Below, one piece after another: positions 1 to 9,399 of a DNA stretch of 41,220 nt. Each line of letters opens with the position of its first letter. The first letter of the stretch is position 1. The notes beneath the pieces are model-generated. The model ran no database searches, was not told the DNA's origin, and worked only from the letters and a program-made list of their open reading frames with translations. This stretch comes from Candidatus Parcubacteria bacterium (GTDB taxonomy: Bacteria > Patescibacteriota > Minisyncoccia > Sungbacterales > SURF-37), in NCBI GenBank assembly GCA_003599755.1, contig QZJO01000007.1, positions 1 through 41,220 of the forward strand, in the 5' to 3' direction. The position numbers and the translations under genes were made by a program.

Positions 1-2
1 CG

Positions 3-824
3 CTAAAGCGGACACATATCGCCGCCGTTATCGGTCGACGTGCCGGTATGCACCTGTCCGCGCAGCGCGCCGCTTTGCTGCCGTTGAGTCATAATTTGCA
101 CGTGGATGTCGCCCTGCTGCATAGCGTCAACGAGCGATGCGATATCATCAATATCGCAGCTCGATCCGCCGGAAAGGATGTTTTCATCGGTCATGGTGAA
201 GCGCGCGAACGTGCCATTAACCATGTACCCGCCCGGTACGTCGCCGAAGAGAATCGCGACCGCCGGGCCATTCTGGCCGCGTTCGCCGCAGCGCAACTCC
301 GCACGGCGTACGTCCGTTCTGCCATTAACCGAAAGCTGGAATCGCGCCGCGGTCTCGTTGGCATTGACGATCATCTGGAAGCGCCCGGATGCCGCGCCAT
401 CGGTCGTAGTTCCGGAACCAACCACTTCCGATCTATTTAATGAAGCGACGAATCGCCGGCCGCCCGAAGAATCGAAGTCGTCATCGCCACCCGCGAAGCC
501 GTCCGAACCGTTAAAATCGCCATCGAAGTCGTCGTCGAAATCGTCATCAAAGTCATCGTCATTCCTATCGTCGCGACTGCCGCTCTGCACGTCTTCGACA
601 ACTTCCCCGCGGCGGACTCCGCCGCCGGAATCCGGCGGCGGAGTCGGATCGGTATCCGGACCGTTGCCGCCAGTCGACCGCTGGAGAACTTCTCCTCGGG
701 TAAATGCAAGAAGTTCTCCGGGCTGCAGCATAAACGTGAATGCCGCAACGCCGACCGCTGCAGCCAGCATCGCGGCAAGCACGCGCGGCCCTTTGCGGCC
801 GCGCGAGATAGTTAGGAAGTTCAT
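3..824 (-). CDS. Secreted/anchored CHRD-like domain protein with Asp-rich linker
   Basis: Complete 273-aa ORF: N-terminal TM/signal segment, DDDFDDDFDDDFDGDF linker, C-terminal pattern (FVASLNRSEVVGSGTTTDGAASGRF...ALRGQVHTG) resembling CHRD domains. Confidence 0.6.
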   Translation of the reverse strand: MNFLTISRGRKGPRVLAAMLAAAVGVAAFTFMLQPGELLAFTRGEVLQRSTGGNGPDTDPTPPPDSGGGVRRGEVVEDVQSGSRDDRNDDDFDDDFDDDFDGDFNGSDGFAGGDDDFDSSGGRRFVASLNRSEVVGSGTTTDGAASGRFQMIVNANETAARFQLSVNGRTDVRRAELRCGERGQNGPAVAILFGDVPGGYMVNGTFARFTMTDENILSGGSSCDIDDIASLVDAMQQGDIHVQIMTQRQQSGALRGQVHTGTSTDNGGDMCPL

Positions 825-889
825 ACGTTGATAAGAAAATTAAAAATAAAAAGCCCGTTGGCTCTTCTCAACTAGGACGAAACGGCCCT

Positions 890-1396
890 TTATTTATTAC
901 CGACTGCGGGCAAGCGGCCCGCGGTCGAGTCATGCCCTGCGGCATCCGATGCGTTTGCCCGCGCGACGGCGAGCCGCCATACGGCAATGCCGAGAATGAA
1001 GATAGCCGTTGACGATCCGGCAGAAAGAATGCAGTACAAGCAAAGCGCATCCAAAATAAATACCTGCACGGAAACAAGCCATACGGACGCAAGAAACCCG
1101 ATAGCACCGGCGATCGCGAGGAGCCGGGCAATTGTCACCGACCGCCGTTCGCGGAATACGAGCGCCAGCACGAGCACTGACGCATAAAACATGACACCAA
1201 GCACGGCGACCGGTATGCCTGCCGGCACGGCATACGCGCTTTTCGTTACCGTATCGCACCCGTCCAGAACCGAGCAGGCGATCGGACCGCCGGTGAAATA
1301 TTTTGCGGCCAGATATGCCGCGTCCAAAAACCCGATTGCCGCCGCGATGATCAGCGCGGCGCTGAGAACGCTAACGATTCTGGGCAATGGCTTCAT
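890..1396 (-). CDS. VKOR (vitamin K epoxide reductase) family membrane protein
   Basis: MKPLPRIVSV...; multiple TM helices, CSVLDGCDTV and CLYC motif; start overlaps the 3' end of the DsbA-like gene. Confidence 0.8.
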   Translation of the reverse strand: MKPLPRIVSVLSAALIIAAAIGFLDAAYLAAKYFTGGPIACSVLDGCDTVTKSAYAVPAGIPVAVLGVMFYASVLVLALVFRERRSVTIARLLAIAGAIGFLASVWLVSVQVFILDALCLYCILSAGSSTAIFILGIAVWRLAVARANASDAAGHDSTAGRLPAVGNK

Positions 1397-2009
1397 CGAG
1401 CAATGCCGCGAATTCGCTATAGGACTGCGGCCCGACAATGCGCTGGCCGTTCAAGAAAAACGTCGGCGTCGCGTTTACGCCGGCCGCACGGCCGCTTTGG
1501 AAATCTTCCTGGGCGCGATCGCGGCCCGCGGAGGCCTCAACATCGCGGCGATACTGATCCCCATCAAGGCCGATCGCGGCCGCGTATCCGGCGAACAGTT
1601 CGGCGGCATTCGCATTCCCTGACCATTCGCCCTGGTGCTCGAACAACATGTCGTGCATCTCCCAAAATCTGCCTTGATTTGCCGCGGCTTCGGCAGCTTG
1701 GGCCGCAGCGACCGCTTGGCGATGCTGCTGCAGCGGGAAATGACGATAAACGATTGCGACGTCATTCGCGTAATCTTCGGCGATTTTCTTAACGAGGGGA
1801 TAGTATGCAGCGCAGGCCGGGCATTGAAAATCACTGTATTCGACGAGCACCACCATTGCCTCGCGATTGCCTTTAACATGGTCCTCGGCAGTCATAATCG
1901 CCGCCTGGCCGCCGGCAGCCGGACCGCCATCAGCGGCTATACCCAAATATACGAGCCCTGCCGCGGCCAGAACGACGACGCCGAGAATTGCGATGGATGA
2001 TTTGCTCAT
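1371..2009 (-). CDS. DsbA-like thioredoxin-fold oxidoreductase
   Basis: N-terminal TM, VEYSDFQCPACAAYYP (CPAC active site), GVNATPTFFLNGQ cis-Pro loop. Confidence 0.88.
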   Translation of the reverse strand: MSKSSIAILGVVVLAAAGLVYLGIAADGGPAAGGQAAIMTAEDHVKGNREAMVVLVEYSDFQCPACAAYYPLVKKIAEDYANDVAIVYRHFPLQQHRQAVAAAQAAEAAANQGRFWEMHDMLFEHQGEWSGNANAAELFAGYAAAIGLDGDQYRRDVEASAGRDRAQEDFQSGRAAGVNATPTFFLNGQRIVGPQSYSEFAALLDEAIAQNR

Positions 2010-2165
2010 GCGTGTGCAAAAAATTTAATTCCGGTGGACCTACCGGATCACTACTGGAATACGCCCAGAGCCTAGCGCAAACGATGACACAAATCCAGAT
2101 GATGAATTTTGAGAGGTGTTGCAACCAAGTGATCGCAAGCTCGCTGGTCTCGGTATAAAAACAAC

Positions 2166-2196
2166 GGGGCGTGGCAGGCTCTCCTGCGCACGCCCC
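2166..2196 (-). terminator. Intrinsic terminator downstream of the 2214-2666 gene
   Basis: Minus strand GGGGCGTGcgcaggagagcctgcCACGCCCC followed by GTTGTTTTTA. Confidence 0.65.
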
Positions 2197-2213
2197 CTCC
2201 GAACTGCCTCCTT

Positions 2214-2666
2214 TCAGTTCCGATTCGGGTCGATGGGTTCGAGCGTGACCGGGTGGAGATGCTTTTTCTCCAAGAGGTCGTAAATGCCAATGAGTGAACC
2301 TGACGCAAACCACTCGCGTCGCCATTCGGGAGGCATCAAGTGATATCCACAACGCTCTGATGCTCCATCGCGGTAGGATTCCCGATATCGGGCATGGTCG
2401 GGACAATTCCCGATTGTCCCATCGGGTAACGTAATCCCCTCACATGGTCGAGGACAGTTCGGTGATGGACCGACTACTCGCCCAATGACATTGCCGCCCT
2501 CGTCGAATACTTCGAGCCGGATAGCGGCCCGCTCAACGAGAAACATGTTATCAGCGATCGCCTGCGCCTGTTCGAGTGCCACTCCTGATGCGTCGGCCTC
2601 TATCGTTGCTTCCTGCGGGATGGGCATCCCGCCCCGCAATGCCACACCACGCAGAGTGTATTTCAC
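2214..2666 (-). CDS. Hypothetical protein (150 aa, GTG start)
   Basis: Open frame VKYTLRGVALRGGMPIPQE...; purine-rich SD AAAGGAAAG upstream of GTG; flanked by promoter and terminator. Confidence 0.55.
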   Translation of the reverse strand: MKYTLRGVALRGGMPIPQEATIEADASGVALEQAQAIADNMFLVERAAIRLEVFDEGGNVIGRVVGPSPNCPRPCEGITLPDGTIGNCPDHARYRESYRDGASERCGYHLMPPEWRREWFASGSLIGIYDLLEKKHLHPVTLEPIDPNRN

Positions 2667-2706
2667 GGTACTTTCCTTTCGTCGGTGAGATTCTTTTCTC
2701 GCTCGG

Positions 2707-2735
2707 ACTATAGCGTTCTCAATCAAAAACCGCAA
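2707..2735 (-). promoter_or_regulatory. Predicted promoter TTGCGG-N17-TATAGT for the 2214-2666 gene
   Basis: -10 at 2707-2712, -35 at 2730-2735; the -35 lies within the tRNA-Ala terminator hairpin. Confidence 0.5.
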
Positions 2736-2757
2736 GCGAAATTGCCTGCGGTTTTTG
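2724..2757 (-). terminator. Terminator after tRNA-Ala
   Basis: CAAAAACCGCA...TGCGGTTTTTG hairpin. Confidence 0.75.
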
Positions 2758-2790
2758 AGTTCAATTAGTGATACGAATCTACCAATTTTG

Positions 2791-2862
2791 TGGACCGTGC
2801 GGGGATCGAACCCGCGGCCTCCTCGATGCCATCGAGGCGCGCTACCACTGCGCCAACGGCCC
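2791..2862 (-). tRNA. tRNA-Ala(GGC)
   Basis: GGGCCGT/ACGGTCC acceptor stem, CCTCG-ATGGCAT-CGAGG anticodon arm, GGTTCGATC T-loop; CCA not encoded. Confidence 0.95.
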
Positions 2863-2887
2863 AATAACTGTTTTGGAAAGCGCTTGG

Positions 2888-2916
2888 AGTATACTCGGTA
2901 GTAGAGCGAACTTCAA
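2888..2916 (-). promoter_or_regulatory. Promoter for tRNA-Ala: TTGAAG-N17-TATACT
   Basis: -10 at 2888-2893, -35 at 2911-2916; expected start about 20 nt upstream of the tRNA. Confidence 0.6.
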
Positions 2917-3034
2917 TGCGGTGGAGAATAGGTCTCCGCCATGCGCGCCGCGCAACTTCGAGTGATAACAAGGATCTCTGCTTCACTACCGGGTATACCG
3001 CGTATACCGTTGCAGACGCTTTCGAGCAAGCGAA

Positions 3035-3154
3035 CTACCACACTCATCGAGGTATGGCAGTATTGGTTTCTCTTATCGGGTTTAAATCTCTCCGTGAATG
3101 ATCGATCTTTATCTCAAAAAGCTTGGCGATGATATACCTCGATGAGTGTGGTAG
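3035..3154. repeat. MITE-like element: 21-bp perfect terminal inverted repeats, 78-bp spacer, flanking CGAA duplication
   Basis: CTACCACACTCATCGAGGTAT (3035-3055) and its exact reverse complement (3134-3154); CGAA at 3031-3034 and 3155-3158. Confidence 0.65.
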
Positions 3155-3582
3155 CGAAATGCCGCAGACATTCACCTGCGGCATCGCATAGTTCGGACCT
3201 TCAAATCCCCGAGAAATCGCACTTGCGATCCAACCTTCCAAAAGAGAAGGAGGGCACCACACTGGGAGCCCTCCTGGAAATGGTTGCCGCGAACGGCAGT
3301 GGAAGAATCTGCAGAGGCAGACACTGGTGCCGAATCGGCGGTCTCTCAATAAAGAGCTGGGGCGGACCGAAGGTCCTATATGATCGCTCCTGGAAAGCAG
3401 CAATCGTTTTTAGTATAGCACATACCGGCCACTGGCAATAGGTTTCGCCGGCCGGGGGCCACGCGCAAAAAGCCGCTTTTTATAAGCATTTATCGGAGCG
3501 AAGCAATTTTTATCCACAAGAAAATTTTGAATGCGCCCCCGGAGAGAATTCCTGCGCAGGCAGGAAACTCCCATCTTTGCAA

Positions 3583-3654
3583 CGCCCCTGCCAGGAATCG
3601 AACCTGGATCCGCGGCTTAGGAGTCCGCAGTTCTGTCCTTTGAACTACAGGGGC
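3583..3654 (-). tRNA. tRNA-Arg(CCT)
   Basis: GCCCCTG/CAGGGGC acceptor, CTCCTAA anticodon loop, GGTTCGATTCC T-arm. Confidence 0.93.
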
Positions 3655-3714
3655 AAATCGGCTATCTGTCGATGCTGAATATCGTCGGAATATGGTAGCA
3701 TACAGTAGGGATTT

Positions 3715-3990
3715 ATGCATGCGCCGAAAAATCGTAAACCCAATATCAAGGCGCTTATCTGGCTCGAGCGACTCTTCCTACTATTTCTCATAAGTTCCTT
3801 TGCCGCTCTGCCATTCCTCGGCACGCGCGAATCATTCTTTTTCTGGATCGCCTATGTCATCGGGGGCACCGCGGGCTATGCATATCTAACAGCGGCCTTC
3901 GGAGGCAACAATCGGTGGGGCGAAGAAGTCATGGGTATCGGCATTCTTGACCCGTTTTTCAGATTTTTTCGAGCAAAAAATAAACACTAG
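3715..3990 (+). CDS. Hypothetical small membrane protein
   Basis: 91-aa ORF with hydrophobic helices (LFLLFLISSFAALPFL; FFFWIAYVIGGTAGYAYLTAAF). Confidence 0.6.
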   Translation: MHAPKNRKPNIKALIWLERLFLLFLISSFAALPFLGTRESFFFWIAYVIGGTAGYAYLTAAFGGNNRWGEEVMGIGILDPFFRFFRAKNKH

Positions 3991-4019
3991 TTCTCACTCG
4001 TTACCCGACGCTCTCCGTC

Positions 4020-5084
<1,065 letters not shown>

Positions 5085-5149
5085 TCGCATGCCCGAACCG
5101 TGACGCGCGGCGGCGCGGCGCGGTAGCATAACCGAGATCACTTACCGGA

Positions 5150-5875
5150 ATGCCCGACCAATCGCAACCTCAATCCGCGCCCCCACGCCCTCGGCACATT
5201 GCATTCATTTTGGACGGCAACCGCCGCTGGGCCGTCCAGCGCGGCCTTTCAAAATTGGAAGGCCATCGCTACGGCAGTGAAGCGCTCAAGAAGATCGTGC
5301 CCGCGCTGATCGCCCGCGGCATCGCCGTTGCCTCGCTTTATATTTTTTCGACGGAAAACTGGCGCCGCACCCAGGAGGAAATCGGGGCGATCATGGACCT
5401 GATCAAGGACGCCTTCGCGCAAGAGTTCGAAGAATTCAAGAGGCAGGGCGTACAGGTGCGCATTGCCGGGCGCATCGCGGATTTTCCCGAGGATATCCGG
5501 AACGTCTTCGCCGAAACCGTTGAAGCGACCAAAACGAACACCAAGCTCATCGTCAACGCCTGCCTGTCATACGGCGGACGCGAGGAAATCACCCGCGCCG
5601 CAAAAGCGCTTGCCGCCGAGGCCGCGCGCAATCCCGCGTCCGTGGAAACCATCGACGAGACCGCGGTCCAGCGCAAGCTCTATACTGCCGATCTACCCGA
5701 CGTGGATCTCTTGATCCGCACCGGCGGCGAGCAGCGGCTTTCCGGCTTCCTACCGTGGCAATCAACATATGCCGAACTTTATTTCACGCCCGTGTATTGG
5801 CCCGATTTCAACGAACAAGAGCTCGACAAAGCAATCGAAGAGTTCGGCCGCCGCAAGAGGAATTTCGGCGCCTGA
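5150..5875 (+). CDS. uppS: Isoprenyl transferase / undecaprenyl diphosphate synthase
   Basis: HIAFILDGNRRWAVQRGL, GHRYGSEALKK, LYIFSTENW, LLIRTGGEQRLSGFLPWQ. Confidence 0.95.
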   Translation: MPDQSQPQSAPPRPRHIAFILDGNRRWAVQRGLSKLEGHRYGSEALKKIVPALIARGIAVASLYIFSTENWRRTQEEIGAIMDLIKDAFAQEFEEFKRQGVQVRIAGRIADFPEDIRNVFAETVEATKTNTKLIVNACLSYGGREEITRAAKALAAEAARNPASVETIDETAVQRKLYTADLPDVDLLIRTGGEQRLSGFLPWQSTYAELYFTPVYWPDFNEQELDKAIEEFGRRKRNFGA

Positions 5876-5884
5876 CATCGATAT

Positions 5885-5928
5885 GCAAACAAAACCGCTC
5901 CGCCGTACGGCGGAGCGGTTTTGTTTGC
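5885..5928. terminator. Bidirectional terminator
   Basis: Perfect palindrome GCAAACAAAACCGCTCCGCCGTACGGCGGAGCGGTTTTGTTTGC between convergent genes. Confidence 0.85.
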
Positions 5929-5934
5929 ACCGAG

Positions 5935-6315
5935 CTATGCGCCCAGTGCCGCTTTTACCTTTTCGACGATCTCGGGAAGATGGGTTTTCGCCTTGACCAA
6001 ATACTGGGCGACGTTGAGCTCGTTCGCGGCCGCCTGCGACTGCTCGTCTTCCAAATTCGAAAGCATAATGGCCGGCACGGCCGCACCCCCCTCGAGCGCG
6101 CGGATCTCGCGCAATGCTTCGAGTCCGCTTTTTTGCGGCATGACGATATCGAGCAGCAAGAGATCCGGCTTCTCATCCTTGAACTTCTGAATCACGTCCT
6201 CGCCGCTGATCGCAAGCACTACCCGTAGGCCTTCTTTCTGGAATGCATCCGAAAGGAGCGTGACCATAAAGGGATCGTCCTCGGCCATGAGGATCGTCTT
6301 TTGATTCGTGCTCAT
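5935..6315 (-). CDS. CheY-like response regulator receiver protein
   Basis: ILMAEDDPFM, DLLLLDIVMPQKSG, conserved Lys (VKAK); single receiver domain. Confidence 0.93.
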   Translation of the reverse strand: MSTNQKTILMAEDDPFMVTLLSDAFQKEGLRVVLAISGEDVIQKFKDEKPDLLLLDIVMPQKSGLEALREIRALEGGAAVPAIMLSNLEDEQSQAAANELNVAQYLVKAKTHLPEIVEKVKAALGA

Positions 6316-6321
6316 GGCGTT

Positions 6322-6327
6322 ACTATA
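6322..6327 (-). promoter_or_regulatory. -10 element TATAGT, 6 nt upstream of the response-regulator ATG
   Basis: Minus strand TATAGT-AACGCC-ATG. Confidence 0.55.
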
Positions 6328-6352
6328 CGATGCATACGATGCCTAAATCCAG

Positions 6353-6358
6353 TATACT
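6353..6358 (+). promoter_or_regulatory. -10 element TATACT, 9 nt upstream of the nth ATG
   Basis: TATACT-GGCTGCACT-ATG. Confidence 0.5.
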
Positions 6359-6367
6359 GGCTGCACT

Positions 6368-7054
6368 ATGTTGTTTTCGAAAGACATCACGAAACCCTTG
6401 CTTATCCGAAATGAGAGCCCAGAAGCCAAGCGCGCCCGAGCTAAAAAAACTGTAGCGCGCCTGCGGAAGCGCTATCCCGGCGCTACAATCGCGTTGAAAT
6501 TCGGAAACCCAATGCAGCTTCTGGCCGCGGTAATCATGTCCGCGCAATGCACTGACAAAAAGGTAAACGAGGTCACGGCAATGCTCTTCAGGAAATACCG
6601 CACCGTGGACGATTTTGCCGATGCTGATCTCGGAACGTTCGCACGGGAAATCAGGCAAACGGGATTCTACCGCGCCAAGGCGCTTGCCATCATCACCTCG
6701 GCCCGCATCATTCGCGAGAAGTTCAACGGAAAAATTCCCAAGACCATGGCCGAGATGCTCAAGCTTCGCGGCGTGGCGCGCAAAACGGCCAACGTCGTCT
6801 TAGGTAATGCCTACGGCGTCGTGGAGGGCATTGCCGTGGATACGCATGTGCGCCGCCTATCCCAGCGCCTTGGATTCACGACGCACGACGACCCGGTGAA
6901 AATCGAGCAGGACTTGATGGCATTATTCCCAAGGCAGCTCTGGTTTGTCCTCACCTATACGCTGATCGACCACGGCCGCGCGATCTGCACGGCCAAAGGG
7001 CGAAAATGCTCGCTCTGCCCGGTGCGGGATATATGCCCGGCGTCATTGATATAG
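6368..7054 (+). CDS. nth: Endonuclease III
   Basis: HhH (LRGVARKTANVVLGNAYG), VDTHVRRLSQRLG, C-terminal Cys cluster CTAKGRKCSLCPVRDIC. Confidence 0.95.
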   Translation: MLFSKDITKPLLIRNESPEAKRARAKKTVARLRKRYPGATIALKFGNPMQLLAAVIMSAQCTDKKVNEVTAMLFRKYRTVDDFADADLGTFAREIRQTGFYRAKALAIITSARIIREKFNGKIPKTMAEMLKLRGVARKTANVVLGNAYGVVEGIAVDTHVRRLSQRLGFTTHDDPVKIEQDLMALFPRQLWFVLTYTLIDHGRAICTAKGRKCSLCPVRDICPASLI

Positions 7055-7074
7055 CGCTGTTACTAAATATGTAC

Positions 7075-7100
7075 GCGGCGCCCGATGCTTCGGGCGCCGC
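7075..7100. terminator. Hairpin terminator between convergent genes
   Basis: GCGGCGCCCGA-tgct-TCGGGCGCCGC. Confidence 0.65.
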
Positions 7101-7120
7101 TTCATTCTTCTCGTCCTTCG

Positions 7121-7444
7121 TCAGCTCCGCTTCTTCGTGGTGATGGCCCAGGACCCCTGGCCGTCCGGCGTACACTTCTGGAATTGCAGCCGGACGATGT
7201 CCCGATCCGGATGCTGCCGCTCATATGCGGCTTCCACCTCTTCGGCGGTGTTGCAGTACGCCGCCGCGGTAGCGATCAGGGACTCATTCTCGCTGATCTT
7301 CTCCTCGAGGATAGTGATCAGCGGCGCCGTCGGAGAGTGCCAAGCCTGATAGCCGTAGACGAGGGTCCCGGCGAGCACGAGCACCAGCGCGAGCACGATG
7401 ACGAGCTGGTTCGAGTCGCAGTAGCGCCTGACATTCGCGATCAT
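7121..7444 (-). CDS. Hypothetical single-TM small protein (107 aa)
   Basis: Strong SD AGGAGGAG before ATG; MIANVRRYCDSNQLVIVLALVLVLAGTLVYGYQ... Confidence 0.65.
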   Translation of the reverse strand: MIANVRRYCDSNQLVIVLALVLVLAGTLVYGYQAWHSPTAPLITILEEKISENESLIATAAAYCNTAEEVEAAYERQHPDRDIVRLQFQKCTPDGQGSWAITTKKRS

Positions 7445-7770
7445 CGGATCTCCTCCTTGATCCGCGCGGTGGGGTCCTTGCCTCGTCCTGGAGCGGCAGA
7501 TTGTTATCACCAATCTCCGGAGAGATGGAGAGAATAGTTCTCCGGAGGTCGCTAATAAAAACCTACCATCTCGCCTGAATTTCCCGAAATCACACATCGA
7601 GAAACTCGGGTGAGAGCAGGAGCAGAGAATCCTTGCTACCTCCTGCCGCGTATCGTGGCTTCGCACCTGCGCCGCGTGAAGAACTTTCTTTGCCCTTCTC
7701 TGAATCCGCTACCGGCGTACATCCGCGTTTTATCCGCGTTGATCCGCATAATAGTGGACTCGGGTTAGGG

Positions 7771-7800
7771 GAGATGGGCGGCGGGATGCGCCCATCTCCT
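7771..7800 (-). terminator. Stem-loop downstream of the 42-aa ORF
   Basis: GGAGATGGGCG...CGCCCATCTCC. Confidence 0.5.
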
Positions 7801-7913
7801 GTGTGCAGCGTCTTCACATCTCCGGCATAAAGATCGTCTCCTTTCTCACGTGGTTGATCGACTGCCTATGCCATATCTCACCTCCCTTCCATCGGCCGTC
7901 GAGCACGCGCCGC

Positions 7914-8042
7914 CTACTTCACGACCGACCAGTCCACCTCGCGCGGATTGTTGGTCGGGATGCACTCCACCTTGAGCGGGTTGGCGGTGATCGGCTGCTG
8001 CTTCGGCTGCGCCTTGGAATTGCTGCTCGTGTTGCCGGCCAT
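7914..8042 (-). CDS. Hypothetical micro-protein (42 aa)
   Basis: Strong SD GGAGGA before ATG; MAGNTSSNSKAQPKQQPITANPLKVECIPTNNPREVDWSVVK. Confidence 0.5.
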   Translation of the reverse strand: MAGNTSSNSKAQPKQQPITANPLKVECIPTNNPREVDWSVVK

Positions 8043-8168
8043 TGGATTCCTCCTGCCCCTGCGCATGAGAGCTTTTCGCCTCTCAGAATCTTCGAGCCCC
8101 ATGCTCGAAGACCCAATTGAAGCGAGGAGGGAGCGCGATCTACTTCGACCGTCTCCCTCCCGCGAACA

Positions 8169-8447
8169 CTACGACCGGAGCCACGCCCAGGTGCGACGCG
8201 GCAATCGGGTGTACCACGTACCCGGATTCGGCAAATCCACGTGCTGAACGGCGCCGGTCAGGATTCCGATGTAGTGCACCGCGAAGCCTACCGTGACGAG
8301 CAGCGGGTCGCCCTCACCCGGAATGATGTCCAGATGAAGAAGAACCGGGAGCGTCCACGGGGTGGCCTCCATTCCGGCCACGATCATCAGAACACCCACT
8401 GCCGTCCCGAATCCAGCCACTACGCTCGTGCAGATCTTCATCAACAT
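8169..8447 (-). CDS. Hypothetical small membrane protein (92 aa)
   Basis: SD AAAGGAGA before ATG; hydrophobic segments SVVAGFGTAVGVLMIVAGM and VTVGFAVHYIGILTGAV. Confidence 0.6.
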   Translation of the reverse strand: MLMKICTSVVAGFGTAVGVLMIVAGMEATPWTLPVLLHLDIIPGEGDPLLVTVGFAVHYIGILTGAVQHVDLPNPGTWYTRLPRRTWAWLRS

Positions 8448-8530
8448 GACGATCTCCTTTCTCGAAGAACTCCACCTGGGGACCGCGATTCACCATGAAT
8501 CGTAGCCCCGAGAAGAATTCCTCCATAAAC

Positions 8531-8560
8531 AAACGGCCGGGGAGAGAACCCCGGCCGTTT
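8531..8560 (-). terminator. Strong hairpin between the 8647 promoter and the small-ORF genes
   Basis: AAACGGCCGGGG-agagaa-CCCCGGCCGTTT. Confidence 0.75.
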
Positions 8561-8646
8561 TTGTGTATACAAATGGCTGGTGTCTCTCCTCACCACCCGT
8601 GTTTGGCTTGGAATGTGCCTGCCGACAGCATATCTGTATAATATAT

Positions 8647-8675
8647 ATATTACGCTATATATCTGAATATGTCAA
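8647..8675 (-). promoter_or_regulatory. Near-consensus promoter TTGACA-N17-TAATAT
   Basis: -35 at 8670-8675, -10 at 8647-8652, in an AT-rich island. Confidence 0.7.
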
Positions 8676-8720
8676 TAGTACTATCGAAAATAGCAGAAAA
8701 TATGCCTTTAAAGACCCTAT

Positions 8721-9338
8721 TTACTGATTGATAAAAAGATCGTCAAATTCTCGGAGCTGCTGGCGCAGCCGATTCGACAGTTCAATACTCGTTTGGAGCT
8801 CGGCAGTTACGGTCTTTGCAAGCGGCGGCAGCTCGGTCGGAATTTCCGGTGATTTGCCATCTACTAAATCTTGATAGTACCGCTTTGTCAGCGCGAATAA
8901 CCGTTCGCGGTCATGATGATACCGGGCGCTCGCATCCGCGAACGCGGCGAGCGCTTTGAATGCCTGCTCGGCCTTTGCCGCCGCCAGAGGAGAGGCAATC
9001 TGCGATGATAATTGCACGAGATCTCCGGCAAGCGCGGCTAGCTGCGCACTGGCTTGCTCCTGGGCGGCGTTGGCCGCAAGCGCCGCATCAAGCAGCGCGA
9101 TTGCCGCGGCATACTCGCGGTTCGACTCAAGCTCGACGAGCGGACGGATATCCACGTCCGCAATGCTATTATGCTCGGCAAGGAGTGAAGCTGCTTCGGC
9201 GCGGCGTTCTGAAAATTCAAGCGGCAAGACCGGCGACGGCGCTCTGCCATACCACAGCACCGCGCCGGTCACGATTGCGATTGCAACCGCGGCAATGCCC
9301 CACCGCCATATGCGCGCATTCGGTATCGCCGCATCCAT
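8721..9338 (-). CDS. Hypothetical membrane-anchored helical protein
   Basis: N-terminal TM, then long Ala/Leu-rich helical region. Confidence 0.6.
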   Translation of the reverse strand: MDAAIPNARIWRWGIAAVAIAIVTGAVLWYGRAPSPVLPLEFSERRAEAASLLAEHNSIADVDIRPLVELESNREYAAAIALLDAALAANAAQEQASAQLAALAGDLVQLSSQIASPLAAAKAEQAFKALAAFADASARYHHDRERLFALTKRYYQDLVDGKSPEIPTELPPLAKTVTAELQTSIELSNRLRQQLREFDDLFINQ

Positions 9339-9399
9339 GGTGAGCCGACTATACGCTGCCCGCGCGCAAACGACAATTGTGAATAAACGGCCCGAAAAC

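Noticed and set aside
8630-8700. AT-rich ATATATAT stretch as a possible origin or CRISPR leader
   Set aside because: No repeat-spacer array, DnaA-box cluster or cas genes nearby; better explained as a promoter region.
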